From Alphaproteobacteria bacterium (GTDB lineage: Bacteria > Pseudomonadota > Alphaproteobacteria > Rhizobiales > Aestuariivirgaceae), in the NCBI GenBank assembly GCA_026400595.1, contig JAPLOT010000041.1, positions 1 through 9,380 of the forward strand: a stretch of 9,380 nucleotides of DNA, read 5' to 3'. Under the pieces are notes generated by a model. That model had not been told where the DNA came from and made no database searches. It saw nothing but the letters and a program-made list of their open reading frames with translations. The position numbers and the translations under genes are program-made. Positions within the stretch are counted from its first letter, which is position 1, and every line of letters starts with the position of its first letter. Of this stretch, positions 1 to 6,787 are shown piece after piece.

Positions 1-126
1 CTCTGCCGCCAGAAATTCGTCCGACGTATAGACACTCTTTGGCATGGCCCGGGCCTGGCCGAAAGGCAAAGCGACATTGGCAGCGAGTTCTGTAGTCGGG
101 TCAGATACAGGGACGTGCAGGTTCAT
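1..126 (-). CDS. N-terminal fragment of a probable Rieske-type ring-hydroxylating oxygenase large subunit (runs off the left edge)
   Basis: An open frame starts with ATG at 126 and continues without a stop for 42 codons to the window edge. A GAAGG Shine-Dalgarno lies 7 bases upstream of the ATG on the minus strand. The visible end of the fragment reads MPKSVYTSDEFLAAE. This resembles the segment just before the Rieske domain in oxygenase large subunits, where a Y-T/S-x-x-EFLALE stretch leads into the helix before the CxH/CxxH cluster. Those enzymes use a Rieske 2Fe-2S centre and a mononuclear iron to hydroxylate or demethylate substrates. The cysteine and histidine ligands would lie outside the window, so the call rests on a short N-terminal resemblance. 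The gene is divergent from the C-N hydrolase at 285 and shares a 158-bp intergenic region with it, so the two may be co-regulated. Confidence 0.5.
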   Translation of the reverse strand, partial: MNLHVPVSDPTTELAANVALPFGQARAMPKSVYTSDEFLAAE

Positions 127-205
127 GGGCCGACCTTCGAAACACTTGATCCATCATGCCATTCCCGGTCGAACTTGTCGCCTGTGGGGTGGTTAACGCA
201 GCGAT

Positions 206-235
206 TTGCCTTCTTGCATTGCAATAGGGTAATCT
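206..235 (+). promoter_or_regulatory. weak sigma70-like promoter candidate for the C-N hydrolase gene
   Basis: TTGCCT at 206-211 and TAATCT at 230-235 are separated by 18 bases. The match to consensus is modest. Transcription would start near 242, just before the inverted repeat at 247-265. A perfect 8-bp palindrome, ATTGCAAT (218-225), lies between the two boxes. The region is visibly less GC-rich than the flanking genes, as expected of a promoter. Confidence 0.25.
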
Positions 236-246
236 TTCAAGAATCT

Positions 247-265
247 GAGGCAAGATTGTTGCCTC
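247..265. promoter_or_regulatory. perfect inverted repeat in the leader of the C-N hydrolase gene (operator or leader hairpin)
   Basis: The arms GAGGCAA (247-253) and TTGCCTC (259-265) are perfectly complementary around a 5-base spacer, GATTG. The element ends 19 bases before the ATG at 285 and leaves the Shine-Dalgarno (277-280) free. It therefore looks more like a DNA operator for a dimeric regulator than an SD-blocking hairpin. It lies in the divergent region between the Rieske-like gene and the hydrolase. No matching regulator can be assigned from the window. Confidence 0.4.
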
Positions 266-284
266 TGCGGAAAGACGAGGCATC

Positions 285-1190
285 ATGACGCCATTCGCGA
301 TCGCCGGTATCCAGATGTTCCTGGGACACGGTTCCAACCTGGATCATATGCGCCAGCGGATCGATCTCACCATGCATCTATATCCGTGGGTGCAGATGGT
401 AATGTTTTCGGAACTCGCGGTCTTCGGGCCCCTGCTGCACCACGCCCAGCCGCTGCCGGGCGGCACCGAAGAAGAGTTCCAGGCCATCGCGAAGCACCAC
501 AAGATCTGGCTCATCAACGGCTCCATGTACGAGCGGCGCGACGGCGGCATCTACAACACGTCGTCGGTGATCAATCCCGAGGGCGAGGTGATCGGGCGCT
601 ATCGCAAGATGTTCCCCTTCACGCCGCTGGAGCAGGGGGTTCAGCCGGGAACAGAATTCTTCGTCTGGGACATCGATGGCGTTGGGCGGTTCGGTTTGCT
701 CAATTGCTACGATATCTGGTTCCCGGAGACATCGCGCACGCTGACGGCCATGGGCGCCGAGGTCATCCTCCATCCCGTGATGACCCACACCATCGACCGC
801 GACATCGATCTCGCTGTCAGCCACGCGACCAGCGCGATGATGCAGGCCTACATCTTCGACATCAACGGATTGGGCGCCGGCGGCAATGGCCAGTCGGCAG
901 TCTTTGATCCTTCGGGCCGCAGACTGCACCAGGCTGATGCGACCGAGCAGATCATTCCCATCGAGATCGACCTTGAGCAAGTTCGCCGCTCGCGCGAGCG
1001 CGGCATCCGGGGCCTGGGCCAGATGGCCAAGAGCTTCCGCGACCGGCCGGTGGACTTCCCGGTCTATGGCAAGGGCTTCGACACGACCTACCTAGACTCC
1101 CTCGGGCCCGTGGCCACGCCGCGCCGCGCCGACGGCCCGGGACCCGCCAATGTCCAGACTCTTCCGGTGCGTCGGAGCTTCGTGAGCTAA
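285..1190 (+). CDS. carbon-nitrogen hydrolase (nitrilase superfamily, amidase-like branch)
   Basis: This 301-residue protein has the complete nitrilase-superfamily catalytic set: Glu43 in FSELAVFG, Lys108 in GRYRKMFPF and the nucleophile Cys141 in LLNCYDIWFPE. The CYDxxFPE form at the cysteine is typical of amidases and Nit/omega-amidase-like members. True nitrilases usually have a CWEN-type signature. It therefore probably hydrolyses a small amide or carbamoyl compound in the cytoplasm; the substrate cannot be read from sequence. A GNGQSAVFDPSG segment near residue 200 is the usual late-domain signature. The tail after about residue 245 is Pro/Arg-rich and does not look like core fold. The start is supported by GAGG four bases upstream. 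The gene is divergent from a Rieske-type oxygenase fragment and convergent with an AraC-family gene, which suggests a catabolic setting. Confidence 0.88.
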   Translation: MTPFAIAGIQMFLGHGSNLDHMRQRIDLTMHLYPWVQMVMFSELAVFGPLLHHAQPLPGGTEEEFQAIAKHHKIWLINGSMYERRDGGIYNTSSVINPEGEVIGRYRKMFPFTPLEQGVQPGTEFFVWDIDGVGRFGLLNCYDIWFPETSRTLTAMGAEVILHPVMTHTIDRDIDLAVSHATSAMMQAYIFDINGLGAGGNGQSAVFDPSGRRLHQADATEQIIPIEIDLEQVRRSRERGIRGLGQMAKSFRDRPVDFPVYGKGFDTTYLDSLGPVATPRRADGPGPANVQTLPVRRSFVS

Positions 1191-1199
1191 GCGGCGGGT

Positions 1200-1215
1200 T
1201 CCGCGGGTGCGCGGA
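1200..1215. terminator. GC-rich stem-loop between convergent genes
   Basis: TCCGCG (1200-1205) and CGCGGA (1210-1215) form a perfect 6-bp stem with a GGTG loop, starting 10 bases after the hydrolase stop. There is no T-run on either side, so it is not a textbook intrinsic terminator. It may still act as a 3'-end barrier between the convergent hydrolase and AraC-family genes. The rest of 1191-1276 shows nothing I can name. Confidence 0.3.
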
Positions 1216-1276
1216 TACGGACGGTCCAGGAACGGACAGCGTGCCCCGCAGTCTCCAATTGTGTCCGCCTTCACGC

Positions 1277-2326
1277 CTATCCCGGAGATGCCATGCCGGT
1301 CTCGGCGTTTCTCCAGGCCTCTGTTTCGCGCCATAACCCCGGCGACATTCCGCTCCATCGGCGGAACGCATGCACAAATGAGCTTACGGATGAATAGTCG
1401 AGGGTAAAGGCAATATCGGTGATGCCGAGTGCACCCAGCATCAGGAGTTCGCGCGCGGCGGTAAACCGCACCTCGTCCTTTATGGCCTCGAATGTCGTGC
1501 CCTCTTGCCGCAGTCTGCGCCGCATCGCGCGGGGGTGGAGTCCGAGGCGCCCAGCGATATCTTCCATCTTCGCCTGTCCCATCAGCAGATGCGGCCGCAG
1601 CAAATGCCGAACATGTCCGCACAATTCTCCTCGCGACGGTTCCAAAGCCGACACGAGTCCGGCACGCGCCTCGCGATGCAGGACGATGCTGGCCTCCGGA
1701 AGCCTGAACGTCAGAGCTGTCGCCCTGAGCAGCATGCCCGTCTGATTCTGGTCGAAGTGGACCGGGCAATGTCCAAGGCGCCGATAGGGTGCCGGATCGC
1801 TCGGAGGTGCGCGTGACAGAAGGATTTCCTCGGGTCCGACCGCGCCACCGGTGAGTTCGGCAATGAGATTGCATCCGACGGCAAGAACCAAGTCATAGAT
1901 ATGATGCGAAACCAGGGCTGACGGATTGTAGACCCCGTATCCAAGTATGACATCGCGATCCGCCCGCAACAGGTAGACGGCTCCGCCGGTCGAATTGTTG
2001 ATCTGGAAGGCAACGAACTCCGAGAGGGCCTCGCCAAGTGTGGCCGCATGGCGCATGAGCTTGCCAAGCGGCCCCAGCGCGGTCAGCGTCTGCCGTCGCC
2101 CAAGCAGCATTCCGATATCGTCCCGGCCCGTCGCCATGGCGGAATTGTCAAGGATCGTGAGAAAGGCCGGATAGGGAATGAAGGAGGCCGATCCCAACGC
2201 GCTCAACGAGATGCCGGTGCCTTCCAGCACCGCCTCCATGCTGACACCGAATTCCGCCAGCAAAGACGGTAGCGGCATGAGCGAGGCCGCACGCTGCATG
2301 GCGACTGGTCGCTGGTGTCTCGGCAC
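1277..2326 (-). CDS. AraC-family transcriptional regulator with arabinose-binding-like N-terminal domain
   Basis: This 349-residue protein has two parts. Residues about 15-215 match the arabinose-binding-like sensor region found in OruR/ArgR-type AraC regulators (PF12625 by pattern). Residues about 240-335 form the double helix-turn-helix DNA-binding domain. There, KMEDIAGRLGLHPRAMRRRL is the first HTH, and ITDIAFTLDYSSVSSFVHAF followed by RRWSGMSP is the second HTH and the usual closing signature. It should bind DNA as an activator or repressor in response to a small ligand. The start is taken as GTG at 2326 because GAGGA lies about 9 bases upstream on the minus strand; the ATG at 2299 has no recognisable Shine-Dalgarno. 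It is divergent from the DUF1254 gene across 85 bp that contain an imperfect dyad, so that gene and the regulator itself are the most likely targets. Confidence 0.9.
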   Translation of the reverse strand: MPRHQRPVAMQRAASLMPLPSLLAEFGVSMEAVLEGTGISLSALGSASFIPYPAFLTILDNSAMATGRDDIGMLLGRRQTLTALGPLGKLMRHAATLGEALSEFVAFQINNSTGGAVYLLRADRDVILGYGVYNPSALVSHHIYDLVLAVGCNLIAELTGGAVGPEEILLSRAPPSDPAPYRRLGHCPVHFDQNQTGMLLRATALTFRLPEASIVLHREARAGLVSALEPSRGELCGHVRHLLRPHLLMGQAKMEDIAGRLGLHPRAMRRRLRQEGTTFEAIKDEVRFTAARELLMLGALGITDIAFTLDYSSVSSFVHAFRRWSGMSPGLWRETEAWRNAETGMASPG

Positions 2327-2339
2327 GGGGACCTGTCCT

Positions 2340-2368
2340 CAAATCGCAACCGGTTTGATGCGGATTTG
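2340..2368. promoter_or_regulatory. imperfect dyad in the AraC-family/DUF1254 divergent intergenic region (candidate operator)
   Basis: CAAATCGCA (2340-2348) faces TGCGGATTTG (2359-2368). The two arms are inverted copies apart from one inserted base. They flank a region that starts with the perfect palindrome AACCGGTT (2348-2355). The element fills much of the 85-bp gap between the regulator start (2326) and the GTG of the secreted protein (2412). This is where an autoregulating AraC-type protein would bind. Clear -35/-10 boxes are not evident. Confidence 0.4.
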
Positions 2369-2411
2369 TCTAGGATTCCGCCTTGAACAATTTGAGCAGA
2401 GGGGTGATCCC

Positions 2412-3929
2412 GTGACAAGAACCTTGGCTTTTGCCGCGCAGCTGCTTTTGGCCGTAGCCATGGGGGCCGCAGTGCCCCCGGTCCAGGCCGAAACCTACAA
2501 GATGTCCACCACCATCGCCCCCGGCGTTGCGACACCCGACACGATGGAGACCTCGATTGGTACGCTGAAGCTGCGGGATGGCTTTCCGACGCCGGAAACC
2601 ACCATAAAGATCTGGGATAACCTCGACCGTTCAAGGGCCTTGCAGGCCTATCTTCTGGCAATCCCGATCGTCAACCAGGCGGGGATGCGCGACTCCCTGC
2701 TGAAATTCGGTCCGGTCAACAGCACGAATGTGATCTGGGAAAATCTTGTTGATCCCAAGACAGTTGAGCTGACCGCCAATGACAACACGATCTACAGCTT
2801 CATCTGGATCGACACCAAGAACGGCCCCGTGGTCGTCGAGATTCCTCCAAAGGTGCTCGGTACGATCAATGATTTCTGGTACAAGTGGGTGGTGGATGTG
2901 GGCATCACTGGCCCTGACAAGGGTGAGGGCGGAAAGTACCTGATCCTGCCTCCCGGCTACTCAGGTGATGTGCCTGACGGCTACATCGTGGTCCGCCCGA
3001 CGACCTATGGCATGTGGACGGTTTTCCGTTCGTTCCTCGTCGACGGGAAGACGGGGCCGGGGGTCGAAGGCGTGCGGAACAATCTCAGGATCTATCCATT
3101 GGCGCAGGCAGACAATCCGACGCCGGCAAAGCTTGTGAACGCCTCGGGCATTCCATCCAATTTCGTCATGCCGACGGACTACTCGTTCTGGGAGCTTCTG
3201 AACAGGGTGATCCAGGAGGAGCCGCCCGAAGGGTCGGACCCCACAACGCTCGGCCTCTTCGCGTCGATTGGCATCGAGAAGGGCAAGCCCTTTGCGCCAG
3301 ACGACCGAATGAAGTCCATTCTGACCGATGCCGCCAACATCGGTGCGGCCACGGCCCGTGCGCTGGCCCTTGACATCCGTGGCCGCGACGCCTTCTTCTT
3401 TCCCGACAGCAAGAGCAGCTGGCGGCTGCCCTTCTTCGGCGGCTACAAGTTCCAGTCCCAGCCAGGCGTGTCCAATCTTGATGGCGCTGCCTTCTACTAC
3501 TTCTTCGCGACGGGCGTGACGCCCGCGATGGAGGAGAAGATGGTGGGACGGGGCTCGCAATACCCCTGGACGGCCCTCGATGCCGACGGCAACCCCTTCG
3601 ACGGCGGCAAGAATTACAAGCTGACCTTGCCGAAGGACATCCCCGTCAAGGACTTCTGGTCGATCATCGTCTATGACGTCCAGACCCGTTCCATGCTGCA
3701 GACTGACCAGAGCGCACCGAGCGTTTCCAGCCAGAACAAGGACGTGAAAGTGAACGCCGACGGGTCGGTGGATGTGTATTTCGGTCCCACGGCGCCAGAG
3801 GGCCTCGAAAGCAACTGGGTCCAGACCATTCCCGGCAAGGGCTGGTTCACGATCCTTCGGCTCTACGGCCCGCTGGAACCGTGGTTCGACAAGAGCTGGC
3901 GGCCAGGTGAAATCGTACGCCAGGACTAG
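2412..3929 (+). CDS. secreted DUF1254/DUF1214 domain protein
   Basis: The protein has 505 residues from a GTG start. Its first 26 residues form a signal peptide: an Arg near the start, a hydrophobic stretch LAFAAQLLLAVAMGAA, and a cut site after VQA. It is therefore likely periplasmic. DUF1254 occupies about residues 105-235, with GGKYLILPPGY and IVVRPTTYGMWTVFRSF as hallmarks. DUF1214 is near the C-terminus, about 395-490, with FWSIIVYD, GWFTILRLYGPLEPWFDKSW and PGE. The biochemical function of this family is not established. The GTG is preferred because AGAGGGG lies about 6 bases upstream and the signal peptide begins there. In-frame starts further upstream (from 2178) would run antisense into the AraC-family gene. 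The dyad at 2340-2368 and the divergent regulator suggest inducible expression. Confidence 0.88.
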   Translation: MTRTLAFAAQLLLAVAMGAAVPPVQAETYKMSTTIAPGVATPDTMETSIGTLKLRDGFPTPETTIKIWDNLDRSRALQAYLLAIPIVNQAGMRDSLLKFGPVNSTNVIWENLVDPKTVELTANDNTIYSFIWIDTKNGPVVVEIPPKVLGTINDFWYKWVVDVGITGPDKGEGGKYLILPPGYSGDVPDGYIVVRPTTYGMWTVFRSFLVDGKTGPGVEGVRNNLRIYPLAQADNPTPAKLVNASGIPSNFVMPTDYSFWELLNRVIQEEPPEGSDPTTLGLFASIGIEKGKPFAPDDRMKSILTDAANIGAATARALALDIRGRDAFFFPDSKSSWRLPFFGGYKFQSQPGVSNLDGAAFYYFFATGVTPAMEEKMVGRGSQYPWTALDADGNPFDGGKNYKLTLPKDIPVKDFWSIIVYDVQTRSMLQTDQSAPSVSSQNKDVKVNADGSVDVYFGPTAPEGLESNWVQTIPGKGWFTILRLYGPLEPWFDKSWRPGEIVRQD

Positions 3930-3981
3930 CCTGCCTGGCCAAAGGCACGGAGTTCCCCGATGTTCTCGACGAAAGGGTTTT

Positions 3982-3995
3982 GCCTGGAGACAGGC
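3982..3995. terminator. small GNRA-loop hairpin between convergent genes
   Basis: GCCTG (3982-3986) and CAGGC (3991-3995) pair around a GAGA tetraloop, which is of the stable GNRA class. It lies in the 130-bp gap between the convergent DUF1254 and FAH-family genes. No T-run follows on either strand, so a terminator role is tentative. The remainder of 3930-4059 holds no gene that I can support. Confidence 0.25.
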
Positions 3996-4059
3996 TGACT
4001 TGCCGCCGTAGCTCCCACTGACATTGCCCAAGCCGGCAAAACCGCGTCGTGGATAGCCG

Positions 4060-5235
4060 TCAGATCAGTCCACGCCGCGCCAAGTTGCGCATCAGGTGGC
4101 TGGGGGCCCAGGTCCAAGGTGCAGCCTTGTCGGAATGCACCATACGATTGGTGAGCGCGCCCAGTTCGTCGGATGATACCGTAACGATGTCGCCAAGCTT
4201 ATGGGTGAAGCCCTTGCCCTTTTCGCCGCGGTCTTCCACCGGCGCGAAGAGCGTACCCAGAAACAGTACCGCACCATCGGGATACTGGTGATTGGGGTTG
4301 AGCATCTGTCCCACCAGGTCGGCCGGATCTCGGCTGATGCGGGCCATGTTGGAGCCGCCCTTCAGAACGAACCCGTCCTCACCTTCGACAGTGAGCGAGA
4401 GCTGCATCTTGCGGACGCTGTCGAGGCTGAAGCTTGCATCGAAGAGGCGAATGAAGGGGCCGATTGCGCAGCTGGCATTGTTGTCCTTGGCCTTACCGAG
4501 CAAAAGACCCGAGCGGCCCTCGACATCGCGCAGATTCACGTCATTGCCCAAGGTGGCGCCAATGATCGCGCCGGTCGAGGCAACCACCACCACCACCTCA
4601 GGCTCGGGATTGTTCCAGGTCGAGATGGCGTTCAGGCCAGCTTCCATGCCATGCCCGACCGACGACAGGACCTGCGATTTCGTGAAGATCTCGGCATCCG
4701 GGCCGATGCCGACCTCGAGATACTGCGACCACGCGCCTTTTTCGATCAGTACCTGCTTCAGCTTCATGGCCTGTGGCGATCCGGGCTTGAGCTTGGACAG
4801 GTCATCACCGATCAGTTCGCCGATGCTGTTGCGGATCTCGGCCGCCGCGGCCGGATTGCCGCGGGCGCGCTCCTCGATCACGCGCTCGAGCATGGAGGTG
4901 GCAAAGGTCACGCCCGCAGCCTTCACGCATTGCAGATCGATGGGCGGCAGAAGCCAGGGTTGAGATGCCTTGCGCGCCTCCGGGGGCGTATTGGCCAGGA
5001 TGGCGGCAAGGCCGCCGAGGTTTTCGCCTTCAGCCTCCCGAGCCGCCCGGGCCGGATCGGCCTCCTCGCAAAGGTCTCGCATGGTCGGAAAGCGCGCGGA
5101 AATGTCGATCACCTTTTCGCCGTCCAAGCGGATGATGGCGGGGCCATCCTCGCCGGGATTCCAGACCCGGCCGACGAATAACCCAGTTCGGGGGAGGGTG
5201 GCGGCGACCGTCATGTGTTCGGCAAGGCTTGGCAT
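4060..5235 (-). CDS. FAH-superfamily enzyme, XylX-like (possible 2-keto-3-deoxy-sugar-acid dehydratase)
   Basis: This 391-residue protein has the fumarylacetoacetate hydrolase fold in its C-terminal two thirds. The metal-binding set is visible as Glu211 and Glu213 in WNNPEPEVV and Asp232 in GNDVNLRD. Further signatures are KAKDNNASCAIGPF, LFLGTLFAP and GFTHKLGD. From memory, these blocks, together with the N-terminal segments CVKAAGVTFATS and ERVIEERARG, closely resemble Caulobacter XylX, the 2-keto-3-deoxy-D-xylonate dehydratase of the Weimberg pathway. A related dehydratase or hydrolase on a 2-keto-3-deoxy acid is therefore the best guess, acting with a divalent metal in the cytoplasm. No other sugar-acid pathway genes are present nearby. 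The ATG lies 2 bases after the TGA of the ATP-grasp gene and has no clear SD of its own, so translation is probably coupled. Confidence 0.82.
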   Translation of the reverse strand: MPSLAEHMTVAATLPRTGLFVGRVWNPGEDGPAIIRLDGEKVIDISARFPTMRDLCEEADPARAAREAEGENLGGLAAILANTPPEARKASQPWLLPPIDLQCVKAAGVTFATSMLERVIEERARGNPAAAAEIRNSIGELIGDDLSKLKPGSPQAMKLKQVLIEKGAWSQYLEVGIGPDAEIFTKSQVLSSVGHGMEAGLNAISTWNNPEPEVVVVVASTGAIIGATLGNDVNLRDVEGRSGLLLGKAKDNNASCAIGPFIRLFDASFSLDSVRKMQLSLTVEGEDGFVLKGGSNMARISRDPADLVGQMLNPNHQYPDGAVLFLGTLFAPVEDRGEKGKGFTHKLGDIVTVSSDELGALTNRMVHSDKAAPWTWAPSHLMRNLARRGLI

Positions 5236-5237
5236 GA

Positions 5238-6698
5238 TCAGAACATCTTGTTGCTGTCGTTCGTGGGCGGAGGCACCGGTGCAGAGGATCCCGACACGGG
5301 GATCGCCTCGAACTGGCGGTGAATGGCAGAGACCCAGGCCTTGGCGCGATCGGTGAGCTTGCGGTCATCGGTCTGGAACCGGCCGCGGGACACGAGAATG
5401 CCCATGTCGGCGCCGTGGTAGCGGTAATCGCCTGCCGTGTAGACGCGAAGGTAGAAAGCCTCGTCCTCGCCCGAGACGAGGAACCAGTCGATCGACTTGC
5501 GCACCAGCGAGATGTCGCCCTTGTCGTTCATCCGCCAGATTCCGGAGGCGGGTGCCTTGGTGATCATCTCGACGCGATCGACCGGATACTTGAGGATCAG
5601 TTGGCTCCAATTGTCGAATTCGGCCCAGCGCTGCTGCACACTCGAGAGATCGAGCTCCCAGTCCACGCCCATGAACTCAAGAAGATGGAACATGTAGACC
5701 GGACAACCGCCATAGGTTGACGTGATCAGATTGGTCATGGGGGACGCGCCCGAAACGCGGGGGTTGATCTCGCCGAGATAGACCTTGCGGGTGTCCGTAT
5801 CGATGAGGAAGTCCATGCAGAAGGCGCCCTTGTAGCCGGCCTTGTAAAGACGGTCGCCAAGTTTCTGCGCCATGCGCTGCACCGCCTTTCGTTCGGTCTC
5901 GAAGCCGCCGGTGAAGACGTCGTTGCCGCACCAGCCGCCCTTGTAGGGAGTCACTTCGCCGAAGCCGGTGATATCCGTCTGCATCGGGCCGACCAGGGTG
6001 CCGTGGCGTGTGGCCACGGCCTCGACGGTACCGGGCAGATGGTTGATGCGGCGCATCACCTTGAGTTGTTCCTTGGCCAGAACGTCCTGGTTCTTCCTCC
6101 AGTCCTCCTCCGACTTGATGAAGAAGGTGGTGCGGCCGGAATCGCCATAGGGCGTCTGAACCACAAGGTCACTGCCGAGACGCGCAGCCGCCGCCAGCTT
6201 CATCAGCTCACGGAATGATCTGGCGCGGCCCATCGTGTTGGGCGCGCTGGCGATGCCGGCTTCGTTGCCGAGCCTGGTGGTGGTGATCTTGGAGTCGATG
6301 TGCTTGCGCAGCTTTGCCGGCGGGAGTGCGATCTTCTGGCCCAGTTCGCGCGCCAGCGCCTCCGTCTCTTCGTCGAACATGACAAGAAGCAGGTAGCCAG
6401 GCCCGCGTTCCTTGAGTTTCGCACGCACTTCCTTGTGGCGCAGAAGATAGTTGTTCACGTCCTCGATGGACCGGAACTCATGGGGACCGTGTTCGCGCGG
6501 GACCGTGATCTTGGGATGGCTGCCGTCGAAGCTGTCGAAGAAATTGATGTATTCGAACTTGTTGATCCATCGCCCCAGACCCAGGATATTGTATGGCGTG
6601 GGGGACAGGAAGGTGATGGGCGTCTGGTTCTGCCGGAAGAAGGCATAGACGTCGGTCAGGCTTGTGAGTGTCTTCTTGGCGGTCTTTCCCCGGGCCAT
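5238..6698 (-). CDS. uncharacterised ATP-grasp enzyme (biotin-carboxylase-like)
   Basis: This 486-residue protein carries the features of an ATP-grasp carboxylate ligase. There is an N-terminal pre-grasp region, a glycine-containing loop QTPYGDSGRTTFF near residues 181-193, and the metal/ATP site Asp296 (GAFCMDFL) plus GEINPRVSGASPM at 309-320. Such enzymes activate a carboxylate as an acyl phosphate and join it to an amine, thiol or similar group. I see no biotin carboxylase C-terminal domain and no BCCP or carboxyltransferase neighbour, so the carboxylase label is doubtful. The last 130 residues (VRKSIDWFLVSG and onward) are not a domain I recognise, and the tail is Pro/Ser-rich. The start is the ATG at 6698, with GAGGGGAG about 9 bases upstream; a TTG at 6707 abuts the SD and is unlikely. 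It is the first gene of an operon with the FAH-like gene. Confidence 0.82.
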   Translation of the reverse strand: MARGKTAKKTLTSLTDVYAFFRQNQTPITFLSPTPYNILGLGRWINKFEYINFFDSFDGSHPKITVPREHGPHEFRSIEDVNNYLLRHKEVRAKLKERGPGYLLLVMFDEETEALARELGQKIALPPAKLRKHIDSKITTTRLGNEAGIASAPNTMGRARSFRELMKLAAAARLGSDLVVQTPYGDSGRTTFFIKSEEDWRKNQDVLAKEQLKVMRRINHLPGTVEAVATRHGTLVGPMQTDITGFGEVTPYKGGWCGNDVFTGGFETERKAVQRMAQKLGDRLYKAGYKGAFCMDFLIDTDTRKVYLGEINPRVSGASPMTNLITSTYGGCPVYMFHLLEFMGVDWELDLSSVQQRWAEFDNWSQLILKYPVDRVEMITKAPASGIWRMNDKGDISLVRKSIDWFLVSGEDEAFYLRVYTAGDYRYHGADMGILVSRGRFQTDDRKLTDRAKAWVSAIHRQFEAIPVSGSSAPVPPPTNDSNKMF

Positions 6699-6787
6699 TC
6701 TTGGCAACTCCCCTCAGGCGCTTTGCGCGCTCTCAAGGGACTTAATCTAGGCCAGGTCCAGCGGAAAAGGGAAGCGCAGAGTGGTGC

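Noticed and set aside
378..980. Minus-strand 200-codon frame opposite the C-N hydrolase
   Set aside because: It overlaps the catalytic core of a clearly real gene and contains no domain signature.
1092..1874. Minus-strand 260-codon frame covering the end of the AraC-family gene
   Set aside because: It is in a different frame from the AraC-family gene and covers its HTH region. Its composition is Arg/Gly/Thr-rich without motifs.
2178..2411. N-terminal extension of the DUF1254 protein
   Set aside because: It would run antisense through the start of the AraC-family gene and place the signal peptide 78 residues inside the protein.
2961..4031. Long minus-strand frame of 356 codons opposite the DUF1254 gene
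   Set aside because: It is antisense to a gene with clear domains and a signal peptide. The translation is rich in Arg, Val and His with no recognisable motif, as expected for a shadow frame in GC-rich DNA.
4201..5181. Plus-strand frame of 326 codons opposite the FAH-like gene
   Set aside because: It lies wholly inside the FAH-like gene on the other strand, has no family signature, and reads as a typical GC-rich antisense frame.
5238..6698. Calling the ATP-grasp gene accC (biotin carboxylase)
   Set aside because: There is no BCCP or carboxyltransferase neighbour and no recognisable biotin-carboxylase C-terminal domain; only the general ATP-grasp core is visible.
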